A stretch of 64,000 nucleotides of DNA, taken from NCBI GenBank assembly GCA_004335635.1, contig QAXH01004319.1, forward strand, positions 16,850-80,849. The letters run 5' to 3'. Both the position numbers and the translations under genes were made by a program. Source of the DNA: Chloromonas sp. AAM2 (taxonomy: Eukaryota > Chlorophyta > Chlorophyceae > Chlamydomonadales > Chlamydomonadaceae). Under the pieces are notes generated by a model, which did not search any database, had not been told where the DNA came from, and worked only from the letters and a program-made list of their open reading frames with translations. Every line of letters begins with the position of its first letter. Within the stretch, counting starts at the first letter, position 1. Below, in pieces: positions 12,707-23,165 of the stretch.

Positions 12707-13482
12707 AGCCCGTGCAAGCCTGATGTTGCACTCTGCCCTTGCCGTTCAGTGTCAGCTATAATCCATTTGCTGACTGGGAGCTGGTAACCTCAAGCACACT
12801 GTGGTCTGCCCTTGGTATAAGGTCTGGCACGTGTGCCAAGTTTGCACTCGCACAACCATGGCACTGAGCCCCACGTGGGACAGATATGCGTTGGCAAACC
12901 ATACGCCAGGGGATGATGAAGCCTGACGTACGACAAGAACATACGACAGGGCCATTTCAAAAGGGTGAAGGATGAACAACTGATCAGTTGTTGTGCAGCG
13001 GTCGGCTTTACGGACGGCGGATTGCAAAGTCTAGAGACATATCACCATGCCAAGGAAGCAACTGATCAAGTGCTTGAACAGAGCAACATGTGTCTCTGGG
13101 TGCCTACCCGCAGTATGTGGCAAAGGTTAGAGCACTCGCATCAGGACACGTTAACGCAGTGGATGCAAGTCAAATGAGTAAATACAACTGACGGAGACAA
13201 TGAAGCAACTCAGTTCGCTAAACTTGGGCAGTGTCAGCTCAACTCTCAGAACATGTGTATGCGTATCTGTTTGACCCGCATGCTCAGCTGTGGTGCCTTT
13301 CATCTTGCATATGCGCATTCCAGCCTTATCATGAACTGAACTCGTACGGACGGGCATCCGCTGTCATTTTACGTCGAGCGTGCGGTGCACTTGACAGAAG
13401 TGTTGCCACAACTTGGCACCTTCTTGCCGACATCACTCTGTGAAGTGAGGGGTGGCCTGCAAGCAAACAAGCAAACCGCGCA
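12707..13482. other. No gene recognised
   Basis: Nothing supportable on either strand. It could be intron or 3' sequence of the minus-strand gene modelled further right, whose 3' end I could not locate. Confidence 0.4.
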
Positions 13483-13599
13483 CTTTCAACCTGTCGACTG
13501 TACTGCTTGGGTTCTCCAATGCTTTCAACCTGTCGACTGTACTGCTTGGGTTCACCAATGCTTTCAACCTGTTGAGTGTACTGCTTGGGTTCATCAATG
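13483..13599. repeat. 39-bp tandem repeat, three copies
   Basis: Copies start at 13483, 13522 and 13561, each beginning CTTTCAACCTGT and running through TACTGCTTGGGTT. Divergence is low. The unit is a multiple of three and reads as a repeated peptide on the minus strand, but no splice sites or family support it as coding. Confidence 0.9.
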
Positions 13600-13732
13600 C
13601 AAAACAACCTCGGGGCCAACGTGATGCCAACTGACTGCTAACTGTCTAACCCGTCTGTAACGATCACACGGCAGCGTGTGCATGTAGGGCCCAATAGCGA
13701 CTCCACACATCCGCGCTGGTGCAGCCAACACC

Positions 13733-13834
13733 AGGGTCGCTATGCCATACCCTTGCAATTCCCGCCCAATCAAAGCTATGCCATACCAAGGGTCGCTATG
13801 CCATACCCTTGCAATTCCCGCCCAATCAAAGCTG
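13733..13834. repeat. 56-bp direct repeat, two copies
   Basis: Two near-perfect copies beginning AGGGTCGCTATGCCATAC at 13733 and 13789 and including GCAATTCCCGCCCAATCAAA. Located in sequence without a recognised gene. Confidence 0.88.
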
Positions 13835-13996
13835 CTCCTATCCAGGCCATGAACACACACTACCAGGGCCTCAATTATATGCTCCTATCCGGGCAATGAA
13901 CACACACTACCAGCACTTGATACTAATCGTCTCATGCACGTCATGCTAGCGTTCGCGCCCGCCTGCTTTAATGGTATCTACTTTGGCAGGCCTTAC

Positions 13997-15511
13997 CGGC
14001 GCCTGCACCGGCTGGGCCGAGGTCCGAGTCATGGAGCCCTGTCAAGCAGTGATAAGGACAATGATGATATGTGGTAAGGGTGTGGCACGGCTCAAGTAGT
14101 GAACCAAGTCTATACAGGCCAAACAAGCAGCAGTTGCGCCTCCGATCCTGTGGGTGCGGTTTAATCCAATCAAACAGCTGCAAACGGTTGCAAATTTGAC
14201 ATCACACAGAGGCGTGATAGCAGAGAGAACCATGTGCCAAATCGATCAACACACATGGCCGATACCAAGATAAGGATTGAATAAAGTACGGGACTGGGAT
14301 AGAGTTCGTGTAACGGGATTGGCACCGTTGTTGTGTCTTGCATTTGCCCTCTTTCTGTGGGCGTGTTTGTAGTGTGACTTCGCATACTGTTTACCCGACC
14401 ATGGGGCTGTCACTTTCATCAGCACATACAGTAGGTAAAACCCAGATAAATGTTGCGAATAGATGAATGTTGCCTGTGTTGCACCCTGGTCGGGGCCTGC
14501 GGCATGTAGGGCATGTGAAATGAACCTGTCCGCCCACCCCTGTCATCCTGCGCTGTGTGGGCGTGGCTCTTCCAGACCTGGTCGGCGCTAGCGAGCTGCC
14601 AGGGCCGAAGCGCACGGACCCACCCCGCTCGCCTGTGGACAACATCCGTTTGAACAGCCATGGGGGTTAGATAAGCATGGGAACACAGAACAGAACACTT
14701 GAGGCAAAACTTCACAGGACACTGGAATACACGCACCGCTCAGGAACGACCTAGAACACAGCTACTGACATATGTATGCATGTAGCTGTCTGTATGCGCG
14801 GAAACAACACGCAGCGCTCACGCACAGAAACGTGACACGTGTAACGTTCACACAGGTGCCGTGTCGCGGCCTGCCTGACACCTGGGGGGGAAGTATGTAA
14901 CGTTGACTCGGCAGCGTCTACATATACAAGCCCAGTAGCGACCCGCACATCCGTGCCTTTTGGGTCGCTACGTTACAACATGAACGCTACATGTTACCAG
15001 AAAATTGCAAATGGTCTTCCTTCAGTTCATTCCAACCACCCATGTCTCTGTGCCTCACGTGGGTCCAACCACCTCAACTCTCACGTGATTCCATGGCGGC
15101 ATGCAGCTCCAGTGGCGAACCACCCAACCCAACCCAACCCTCAATCTCAACCACCAACTAACTCCCAACCACCCGTTTCTCACGTGATTCCATGGCGGCA
15201 TGCAGCTCCAGTGGCGAAGCGCTTGCCCGCGTGGCGTGGGATCGGCGCGTGGCAATGTCCCTCAATTCGTCCAGGACGCCGCGAGCACGAGCCCGGGTGG
15301 CGAACTGCGGCCGTCGGGCGATGCGTGGCTATACAGCTGTTTTAATGAGCATGTACACCGAACGAGGAACCAGGTTGAGCGAGGCAGACACAGCAGGCAC
15401 GGCGGGCTGACAACATACAAACAACAGGTTGACTCACGTCCGGCATGCTTGCGTTGTACGCCATGTTGGATCCCAGCCTCCCCGCAATTGCAGGCAGCAC
15501 CTCAAAACCCT
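13997..15511 (-). CDS. Partial multi-exon gene, unknown product
   Basis: Minus-strand exons that chain in phase are 15438-15511 (peptide GFEVLPAIAGRLGSNMAYNA and onward), 15184-15304 (ATRARARGVLDELRDIATRR and onward) and 14578-14632 (RERGGSVRFGPGSSLAPT). Each has a CAG acceptor and a GTGAGT-, GTGAGA- or GTCTGG-type donor. A further candidate, 13997-14038 (GSMTRTSAQPVQAP), is phase 0 on both sides and needs an unseen small exon before it. Neither end of the gene was found. The donor end of the 15184-15304 exon is duplicated 99 bp downstream in the intron. The peptide looks like a globular helical protein, but I do not recognise the family. Confidence 0.42.
15081..15219 (-). repeat. Donor-type exon-edge echo, 99-bp spacing
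   Basis: A 40-bp stretch containing GGAGCTGCATGCCGCCATGG followed by AATCAC and the donor GTGAGA (minus strand) occurs at the 3' edge of the exon at 15184-15304 and again at 15081-15119 in the following intron. The two copies are almost identical over this stretch. Confidence 0.85.
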
Positions 15512-16250
15512 CTGCAAGCACACACAGACGCATGCACGTGTGTAGCACGACGACACATAGCATAACAGATATATATGTTATACACACTACAGGAGTGGCG
15601 TACTGCGCATTGCGCTCAAACAGACACATCGGCAAAAGGGCGCACAGTGCGCGAGCATCACGTGCGGCATCACGATCACCACAGCTGATAGTGAGATGTC
15701 AAGATCCTTTACTGACTATCGGCGGCCTCAGACCAGGGCCAACAGTTATGCAATGTCGGAACTATTCCACGACGCAGTTCAGCGATTTTGCGTCGTGCGC
15801 TGCTGCCACTGCGAGGCATGTCACCCACCAAACATCTGCGGCTGCTCGCCCCCCTCTCCCGCTGTCTCCTCCCCGATGCCGCGTGCGCTGGCAAGGCTCT
15901 TGCAGGCAGGCAGGGGCTGGAGCGTGTCGCCAAGGTTGAAAACCGTCTCCTGCGGGGCACGTGCATGTCGCATAGCGATGGAGTGCGCACCAAGTATCAA
16001 TGATCACGTCGGAGCCTTGCCGGGTGCGAGGAAACAGACACGCAAAACTCAAATCGCGAGGGTCCAAAAATCCGACCCAACGAACGCTCTAAAATATCAG
16101 TGCTGGCCACTGTCTCATTTCTATGCTCAACATCCCCCCAACAGCCATTTGATGCAGCCTGAACATCCACGCAAACTGAGTCAAGTTTTCTTCACCTTCT
16201 GACAAACCTTCTGACGAACATGAGAATCGCCCCAATCAGGTAACTCTGCA

Positions 16251-19200
16251 TCAGGTGACCCCACGTGCCTGGTACAGTTCCTTGGCCATGAGCAGGGCCG
16301 CGGCCACGTAGCTCTTGGTCCATGCGGCGTCGCGGCACAGGCCGCTCAGCTGCTCGTATAACAAGCTCTCCTCCGCCGCAAACGACTCACGAGCCACTGC
16401 AACCAATCATTCAAAGCAAAAGCGATGAATGTAATTCAATAGACTGACGGCCTACAGCCGCTCGTACCGCTGCTCTCCTCGGCAGCAAACGCCTCTCAAG
16501 CAACTGCAGTTAAGACCATAAATCAAAGTGGACTGAGAAGAAGGGACTGAAAGTATTAGATCTGATTTTTTGTCCATCAGCAAAGGGCCATGCGCATTGT
16601 GCAGCAATAAGCATCACCGCACAAAGCCGTTACCAACCATTTGCAAACACAAACAAACTGAGCCCAGTCCCTTGCGCAGTTTTGCAGTTCTACGCTGCTT
16701 GAAAGTGTCATCAAACAGCTGGGCCTTGCGTACATTGCATTGCACCAGTACCACTTCAGTTCGTACTGATGATTGCATTGGCCGGCTTACCGTCTAGCTT
16801 CCTCTGTCTGTCCTTGACCTGCATGGTTCGGTCCTCCCGCTTGAACTCACGCGCCATCTGCAGCGGAAAAAATATCAAACACCATGCGCCCGGGCCGTCA
16901 GTCCGCACGACAAGTCCTTCCAAGAGAACAATACACATCCCGATCTTGTACCTTTTGACGGCGTAAAGGAGACATACATGATTGTAAACGAACCAGAGGT
17001 TGCAATACAGGCATGGCTGGGCACTGCAGGGGACGCCAACCCTGTTAATCGTCCTCATCAGCTCCCTTATCAACTCTACACTCTGCACGTCAACCCGCTC
17101 ACCACGCCCTCTTCCGCCCCCTCGTCGAATGCTCCCGCTCCTCCGGCTGGTGTGCCCTGCACGCTGCCCTCCTCGCTGCGCGTGGGGCCGGGCTCCCGCA
17201 TGTCATACTCCTCGCCCACATTCTCATCCGCACGGGGATGCGTGCACCTGAAAACATACGGAGATGTTTGTATTCTTTACTCTATAAGTAGTAATGTAAG
17301 ATACGAACTGTTGTATTCTTTGCCCACAGTCTTATCCGCACGAGGATGCGTGTGCCTGAAGTTGGGCAGGAGAGAGAACAACACAGACGTAAGATGAACA
17401 ATCGTTGACGACACTTGCATCGGCATTAGGATGTGTGCATCTGGGAGCAGGCACGGTAGCAAAAAGCGACGAGCCGTGACTGGTACAAATCGCCAGACGC
17501 AAACGTCAAAAGGTACCGGTCGCATGGGGGGGTCGAGAGGGGGGGGCGGGTTCGCAGGGGGGCGTGCTTGCAGGGCAGCAGAAGGAATGACAGAGACGTC
17601 AGATGAATCGCATAGCACTGTGGCATGAACCGACATGCGACGCAAAGTGGCTAGAATCATCATGCACGGAATGTGTCACTGACCAACCATGGCAACAGAT
17701 CCTCGCTTTGAACCAACAGATTGGAGCGCACGGCACATAAGCAACCACTTGGTTAGTTATTTGAATGACGTGGGTCGACAAGGGCAGTGCCAGCTGCCGC
17801 CATTCCGCGTACACCGCTTACATGTTTAATGTGTGGCATCAAAAACCAAGTCGGCCATTAGTAATCTAATGACAAGGGGGGTGGCCTTGCTCATCACTGG
17901 CTGCTCAGGCTAGGTCAGGTCCCGACTGAATGTGTATGTGATACTATAGATGTAGCCCATGTGGGTGCTCATGCAAGCGGAACGACGCTCATGCAGTGGT
18001 GTTGCATCGCCTTGCCTGTACAGGGCCCCCTTGATGCCTCCACCAGTCCTGCTGGTCAGCTTGCCCCGCGTGGACAGGCCACGTGCCCCGCGCTTGACGC
18101 CTGTGAATCATCAGTGGCCATGCAGTACATGCTTCATCACACATCCAGCGCTGGGTCTCGTTGCAAAGGTTCGCCAAGCGCAACGTCTTCATTTCGGTGT
18201 CTTGTACGACTGGTGTCCAGAGTTCGACTGAAAGTCCAACGGCACGCTGCCTACCTAGTCTTTTGCGTTGGTCTTTCTCTGCCTTCTTCTCCATCTTCTG
18301 AACCTTGGAGATGCTCCGTTGCAGGCGAGAGCGCAGCCGCTCGAGCTCGGGAAACCGCTCCTGCAAAACCAGGCAAACTGGACAAAATGCATTCAACACA
18401 ATCAACAGACAGACACAGATAACACGGCCTTGCTACAAACAACTGGCACAACATGGCGCAATCAAGTCTGTGGACTGGCGCATCAGATCGCAAGATTCGC
18501 AAACAAGTCACGAGACCTTCGGCAGTAAAAAAAAAAAAAAAAAGTTGTCTGGCCGCAATCGAGATCGCTTGAACTTTATTTTGCATGCACGCCCCGGGAG
18601 CTACAATCAAGTCTGACAAACACAAACGCTAGCGCGCTCTGTGGAGGGTGCGTCGAGGTACACAGAGTCAACACTTCGCTGTTTCTCACCCGGACGGTTT
18701 CCAGAGCGTCGGACCACTGAGTAAGCGGGCGGCGAACCTTGAGCTGCAGCCTGGCCTCGAACTCCTGGGCAGCCGCGCGAATGGCCGTGTCGTTCATCTC
18801 GCCACCTGAAAAAGCACGACAAAAAACACGAGTCGATGAGACCTGGGCGAAACACTGGAGCTGACCGTCATGTCCAAAAAGAGAGCGCGTGCATCTTTCA
18901 AACATCTCCTGCATGTGCAGAAAGAAGGGGGAAGCGGCCTTTCTTTTAAGCCTGTGCAAAATAGAATGCAGTTCCACCTTGTTTTCCAATCCAACTCCAA
19001 GCGAGCTGAGGCTTTAAAGCACTTCTTAGCAGCTGCCGCATTCATCAAACCCCGCTGCTAGAGTCAAGCGCATGACTGTCATTCATGTCTCCTTCACGGC
19101 TACTCTACACATGGCTGGAGTGTCGGGCCCGTTCGCTTACCTGCAATGTTGGGGTGGTTATGCGAGGTGGTTGCCCGGATGGGCTCCGCCAGGCCCCCCT

Positions 19201-20400
19201 CAACCTGGTCCCAAACACGAGGCAGGGGGGCGCGCAGAAGCGGCAAGACACCCTCGTACAGATCTGCACGGTCAGCACGACACAAAGATAACAGCTGGTG
19301 AACAAAAGTGCACATGTGCACCGTTACCCTCAAAATATCTGCACAGGCGACACAACACAAATACACCCTGGTACGAAAAGCTTATGTATACACGACGGGT
19401 GAGCAAAGCGTGCATGCACACCACAGTGTGTGCAAATCCTTTCATTTCCACGTATGCCATGGCTGCTGATGATTTCACATGCCCTAGTTCAGTTTGCCCA
19501 GCTGTAAGCTCGTGACCTACCCAGCAAGCCTGCTGCAGGGTTGTGACCTACTAGTAGTTTTTATGACCTACCCAGCGTTGCAGTCTCAATGTCTGCCATG
19601 CCCTTCTGAAATGGAGTGATGGCGTCCGCCTTGAATGCCACAGCCTGCAGGCAGGCAGGCGTGCAAAACGATGAATGACGAGCACGTGAAAGGACGTGAA
19701 GGGACGCAGGTACACTCATGTTCTAATCGCATGTTCTACTGGGCTGCTACGTGGTTGTCGAAGAATGTGAGATGATCAATGGGTGCGTGGGTGAAAGGAC
19801 GAAGGGTGCGAGGACATGAAGGGCATACGCAAGTTCGTGTGTACTTCGCACACGCGCAGTTTCGCTGAGCTTGCTCAAGGATACCAACTTTCGCAAAGAA
19901 CGCAGGCTCACTCGTGTGTTCCACTGCTGGCTGCTAACAACGGAATTGCGATCAAGCACTGGGATTTCAACGGTCCTGCCGGCTTCTTCACAAATGGCGT
20001 CAATTTGAAGCCCCAGCGCCAATCCATCCACACACCGCACTCACCTCCTGAAACATGTTCCAGACCTGCGCAATCGCAGGCAAGGCCTTAGAAACCGGAG
20101 GAAGAGTACAAAAGGGATGATCGTTGCTTTGACGCAGGTCTACCTCAGGCCTACCCTTGTGTTGACAATGTCGTCCGGGTTCTGCTTGGTGCTTTCGCGA
20201 GCGGTCTTTCGCACCATGCGCTCTGCCTGCGGCCAAGGACAAGATCACATTGAAAGTCTCAGTTTGACGTCAGGGTTGAACGACCGCCGGGAACAGGCGG
20301 CTCAATTGTTCAAGAATGTAGGTCAAGTCAAATGCACAGTGCTCGCCATCAGCATGCGTACCCTGCTCGCAGCCAGCGTGTCACGTATTGCCTCCGTCAT
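16251..20400 (-). CDS. BAR-domain protein (membrane curvature / endocytosis)
   Basis: Eleven minus-strand exons keep frame: 20362-20400, a 72-nt exon at about 20156-20227, a 21-nt microexon at about 20046-20066, 19572-19644, 19141-19263, 18690-18805, 18255-18360, 18016-18100, 17103-17247, 16791-16857, 16251-16396 (330 residues). Landmarks are ITPFQKGMADIE, LTQWSDALETVRERFPELER, the Lys-rich helix ISKVQKMEKKAEKDQRKRL and the last helix ESFAAEESLLYEQLSGLCRD. The pattern of long amphipathic helices with a final helix around LYEQL matches BAR domains, which dimerise into a crescent and bind curved cytosolic membrane faces. No SH3 domain is visible. A basic loop (VKRGARGLSTRGKLTSRTGG) and an acidic Gly/Glu linker separate the last helices. 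The intron after 18016 uses a GC donor (CAG/GCAAGG). The start could lie further upstream; LEQRIAELQ near 20.87 kb with a GTGAGT donor is a candidate. Confidence 0.82.
16451..16510 (-). repeat. Echo of the BAR gene's last-exon acceptor edge
   Basis: Minus-strand sequence here (GCAGTTGCTTGAGAGGCGTT then TGCTGCCGAGGAGAGCAG) is a diverged copy of the 5' edge of the terminal exon at 16396 (GCAGTGGCTCGTGAGTCGTT then TGCGGCGGAGGAGAGC). It keeps the CAG acceptor. If spliced from the previous exon it would read Val-Ala-stop. Confidence 0.85.
17311..17446 (-). repeat. Two echoes of the BAR gene's ninth-exon acceptor edge
   Basis: The real edge at 17247 reads TTCAG then GTGCACGCATCCCCGTGCGG. Copy 1 (17311-17362) reads TTCAG then GCACACGCATCCTCGTGCGG and continues aligned for about 50 bp. 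Copy 2 (17405-17446) is shorter and more diverged (CCCAG then ATGCACACATCCTAATGCCG). Spacing is roughly 90-100 bp, and both lie upstream of the real acceptor. Confidence 0.88.
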
Positions 20401-21217
20401 TTGCGATGACGTGCTTCAATCAAGCCGAACGTGCTGTCCTAGGTGATCTGTATGGCAGCACGAAGGAAATCGGTGCGCTGCGGTATGGATGTGACATTGA
20501 GGGGGGATTGATGCGTCACCGCCCGCCATCAATGGACTGATGAGTCACGACCGTTTCTCAGGGCCATTGTGGCTTCACGAATGCACTCTGCGCTCTGTTG
20601 CAACAAAGAAGAAAGCTGTACGAACAAGGGGTTTCTGCGCGCTGAGGTCGTCTCTCGTTCTCGATCCGGAATCTGGTTTGCGCTTGCTGATCTCACCTGT
20701 CATCGTCTCACCTGTCCGTGCTAGGTAGAGATTTAGTTATAAGTTGTGCTGCGCACCGAGGTCGCATCGGATGATGTCGTGTGCGATGCCCATACTCTTG
20801 GTCCAAATCCTGGAATTGCTCTCGGTCAGCACAGTTGGCTTGCCTGAAACTCACGCTGTAGTTCGGCAATTCGCTGCTCCAAAAACAATGAGCTGCCGTA
20901 CTAAGTTGGTGCGGATGTCAGCTGTCAAGTCAGGATGGCGAGTGCAACCTTGACCGATGTTTGAACGTGTGACCAGATTAAGGTGCAGCGTTCCCGCTTT
21001 AAAGCAACCATTGTAAAGCCAGTGGCGGAGAGTGGAGAGTGGAGAAACCTCTCACATGCTGCAGTCGATGATAACCATGTAGGCTACACACCCAGTGACA
21101 CTGTGACCCCAGTGACCCCAGTGACAGTGAGCTGGCAACGCACCCAGTGACACTGACATTGGCTCCCTGCCCTCACACAGATACACATGTTTTTGCTGAC
21201 ACACACTGTTTTCAATG

Positions 21218-21260
21218 CCAGTCCCAAGAATTGTCCCAGAACTGGCAAACTTCTTTTTCA
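21218..21260 (-). repeat. Dispersed short repeat, copy 2
   Basis: Core GAATTGTCCCAGAACTGGCA followed by AACTTCTTTTTC. Same orientation as the copy at 12666, preceded by a CACACA stretch, and facing the inverted copy at 22379 about 1.1 kb away. Immediately to its left (about 21.08-21.16 kb) is a run of CAGTGAC-type short repeats. Confidence 0.78.
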
Positions 21261-22378
21261 AAGGAGCTGCCGAGGTCTTGACTGACATGAGAATGGAATT
21301 GTCCAACTACGAGTGACATGCAAAGTATGGTGCCAGACTGTATTGCCGACCGTTTTCTAATGCATGATGCAAATGATGGCGCGTACAAGTACATCTTGCA
21401 AACCGAGCAGCTCGTTCTTCCGCTGTCATTGTGTACATATTCTGGCCTAATTCGTTGTCATTTTTTGGTGGTTAACAGACCCATCATGGGGTGCGAATCC
21501 CCTTGCCCCTAAGGCACACTAGGCCGTTCGGAAATAGGCCCGTTTTGAAGTAGAGGGGTTCAAAAGGTCAATCACTGTTATAGGAACAGGTTGAAAGGCT
21601 CGGAAGTCAGGGTTTAGACCTCTGGGGTGACGTTCAGCTGCGGCTCGCATGATGTGTAAAACTATGCAGGACTGCAACTATAAAGGATGCTATGGGTTAC
21701 TGACTGGAACGTCCCTGTCCTACGTAATCAATTACAAGTTGGTGAATGAAACAGTCAAATCAGATTAAAGTTCCAAAACCACCTTGGGTAGAAGCTACAC
21801 TCAATCATTATAGACCATCTGTCACACACAAGCCAGTACAGCCTATGGACTAAGGATTGATATGGAGCTACATTTAATTGCAGGCCCCATGCCTATATGG
21901 CTAACAGTGCATGAGATAAGCCAACCATGCGGCATGACATGACATGGCATGGCGATCCATGCACAAACGCATGACCCATTAACCTCAAATCTCACGTGTC
22001 ATCACGCCGTACTGAGCTAGCTTGGCTAGCTTTCTAACGTAATGAAGCATGAGACCACACATTGCTACAGCACTGCAACGTCAAGGCCAAAGCACATGGC
22101 GCACCAGCTAAAACATTAAAGTTACTAGCAGGGAACAGGGAACATTGACGTTATGTTGGGTTTGCACCAGCACAGGGAAAATGAGAACGCTGGTGTGTTC
22201 TTTGTGAGTTTCCAAAACTTAGTCTTGGTGCAAGCGTGGTACGTAGCACCACATGGGGAGCGCTTGAGCATGATGCTGGACCCATGATGCAAAAGACTGA
22301 TTATCAAAAGGGTGCCATGTCTGGGTAGCAGCCCTTGCGTCCATGCGTCCATGCATCACACATCCAGACATCACACAT

Positions 22379-22418
22379 GGAAAAAAAGAGGTTGGTCAGT
22401 TGTGGGACAATTCTTGGT
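22379..22418 (+). repeat. Dispersed short repeat, copy 3 (inverted)
   Basis: GGAAAAAAAGAGGTTGGTCA followed by GTTGTGGGACAATTCTTGG: the reverse-complement orientation of copies 1 and 2, with several substitutions. With copy 2 it forms an inverted pair about 1.1 kb apart, which could be the ends of a non-autonomous element, although nothing recognisable lies between them. Confidence 0.7.
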
Positions 22419-22768
22419 AGTACCACTGGAGCCAGTGTTGTGAGTGCGTGTTGTGGGGGCCAAGTGTGCCAGGATTCCATGTTGGTCACACGTGGTCTCA
22501 CACATGTTCATGACAAGGCATGGCGGCACATGCAAGAGGATCCATGACTACCACACCTGCAACCGTACACATCACCCTACAGCGAGATAAGAAGCGCTCG
22601 TGATGTGCGACGGCGCACACACAGCAGGCAAATCTCATCTCAAAGCCGACAGGTGTGGCCTCACGCTGCCATGTGCAACGTACGTGCATGCAAGCATGCA
22701 CAAGTTTGCATGCACAAGTGCTGTCACATGAGGCATGGGTGTCAACGCACTGGTTGTGTTCCATGCAC

Positions 22769-22792
22769 ACATGCATGCATGCATGCATGCGT
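22769..22792. repeat. (CATG)n tract
   Basis: Perfect alternating ATGCATGC run within a wider GCATG-rich stretch (about 22.68-22.85 kb). It is self-complementary and could extrude as a cruciform; no gene is attached. Confidence 0.85.
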
Positions 22793-23102
22793 ACGTATGC
22801 ACCAGCGCTGGCACATGCACTGTGCGTGGATGCATGCATGCTTTGACCACCCCCGAAGAAAGCTCGCTTCAACTTGCAAACCTTCAACATTTGTTTCAGT
22901 ACAATTGCGCGCCAGCCAACGAGATTATGAAACGTCCCAAGCGAACCACTTGCAACGTCATGCCAGCCTCACGGTTTGCAGCACAACCACCGCCACCAAC
23001 TAATCCACAACGGGAACTGCGAAACCCAAAGCGTGAACCAGCGCCCACGATGTAACATGCACACTGAACCTGATGTAACCCGCACACAGAAACGGTGCAA
23101 TC

Positions 23103-23165
23103 ATGTGACATTCTCATGTGACGTTCTCATGTGACGTTCTCATGTGACGTTCTCATGTGACGTCG
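23103..23165. repeat. 14-bp tandem repeat with TGACGT cores
   Basis: Five copies of a unit of type CATGTGACGTTCT, the first with TGACAT instead of TGACGT and the last running into TGACGTCG. TGACGT is the core recognised by many bZIP factors (established knowledge). No start codon of a supported gene lies nearby on either strand, so a regulatory role is only a possibility. Confidence 0.8.
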
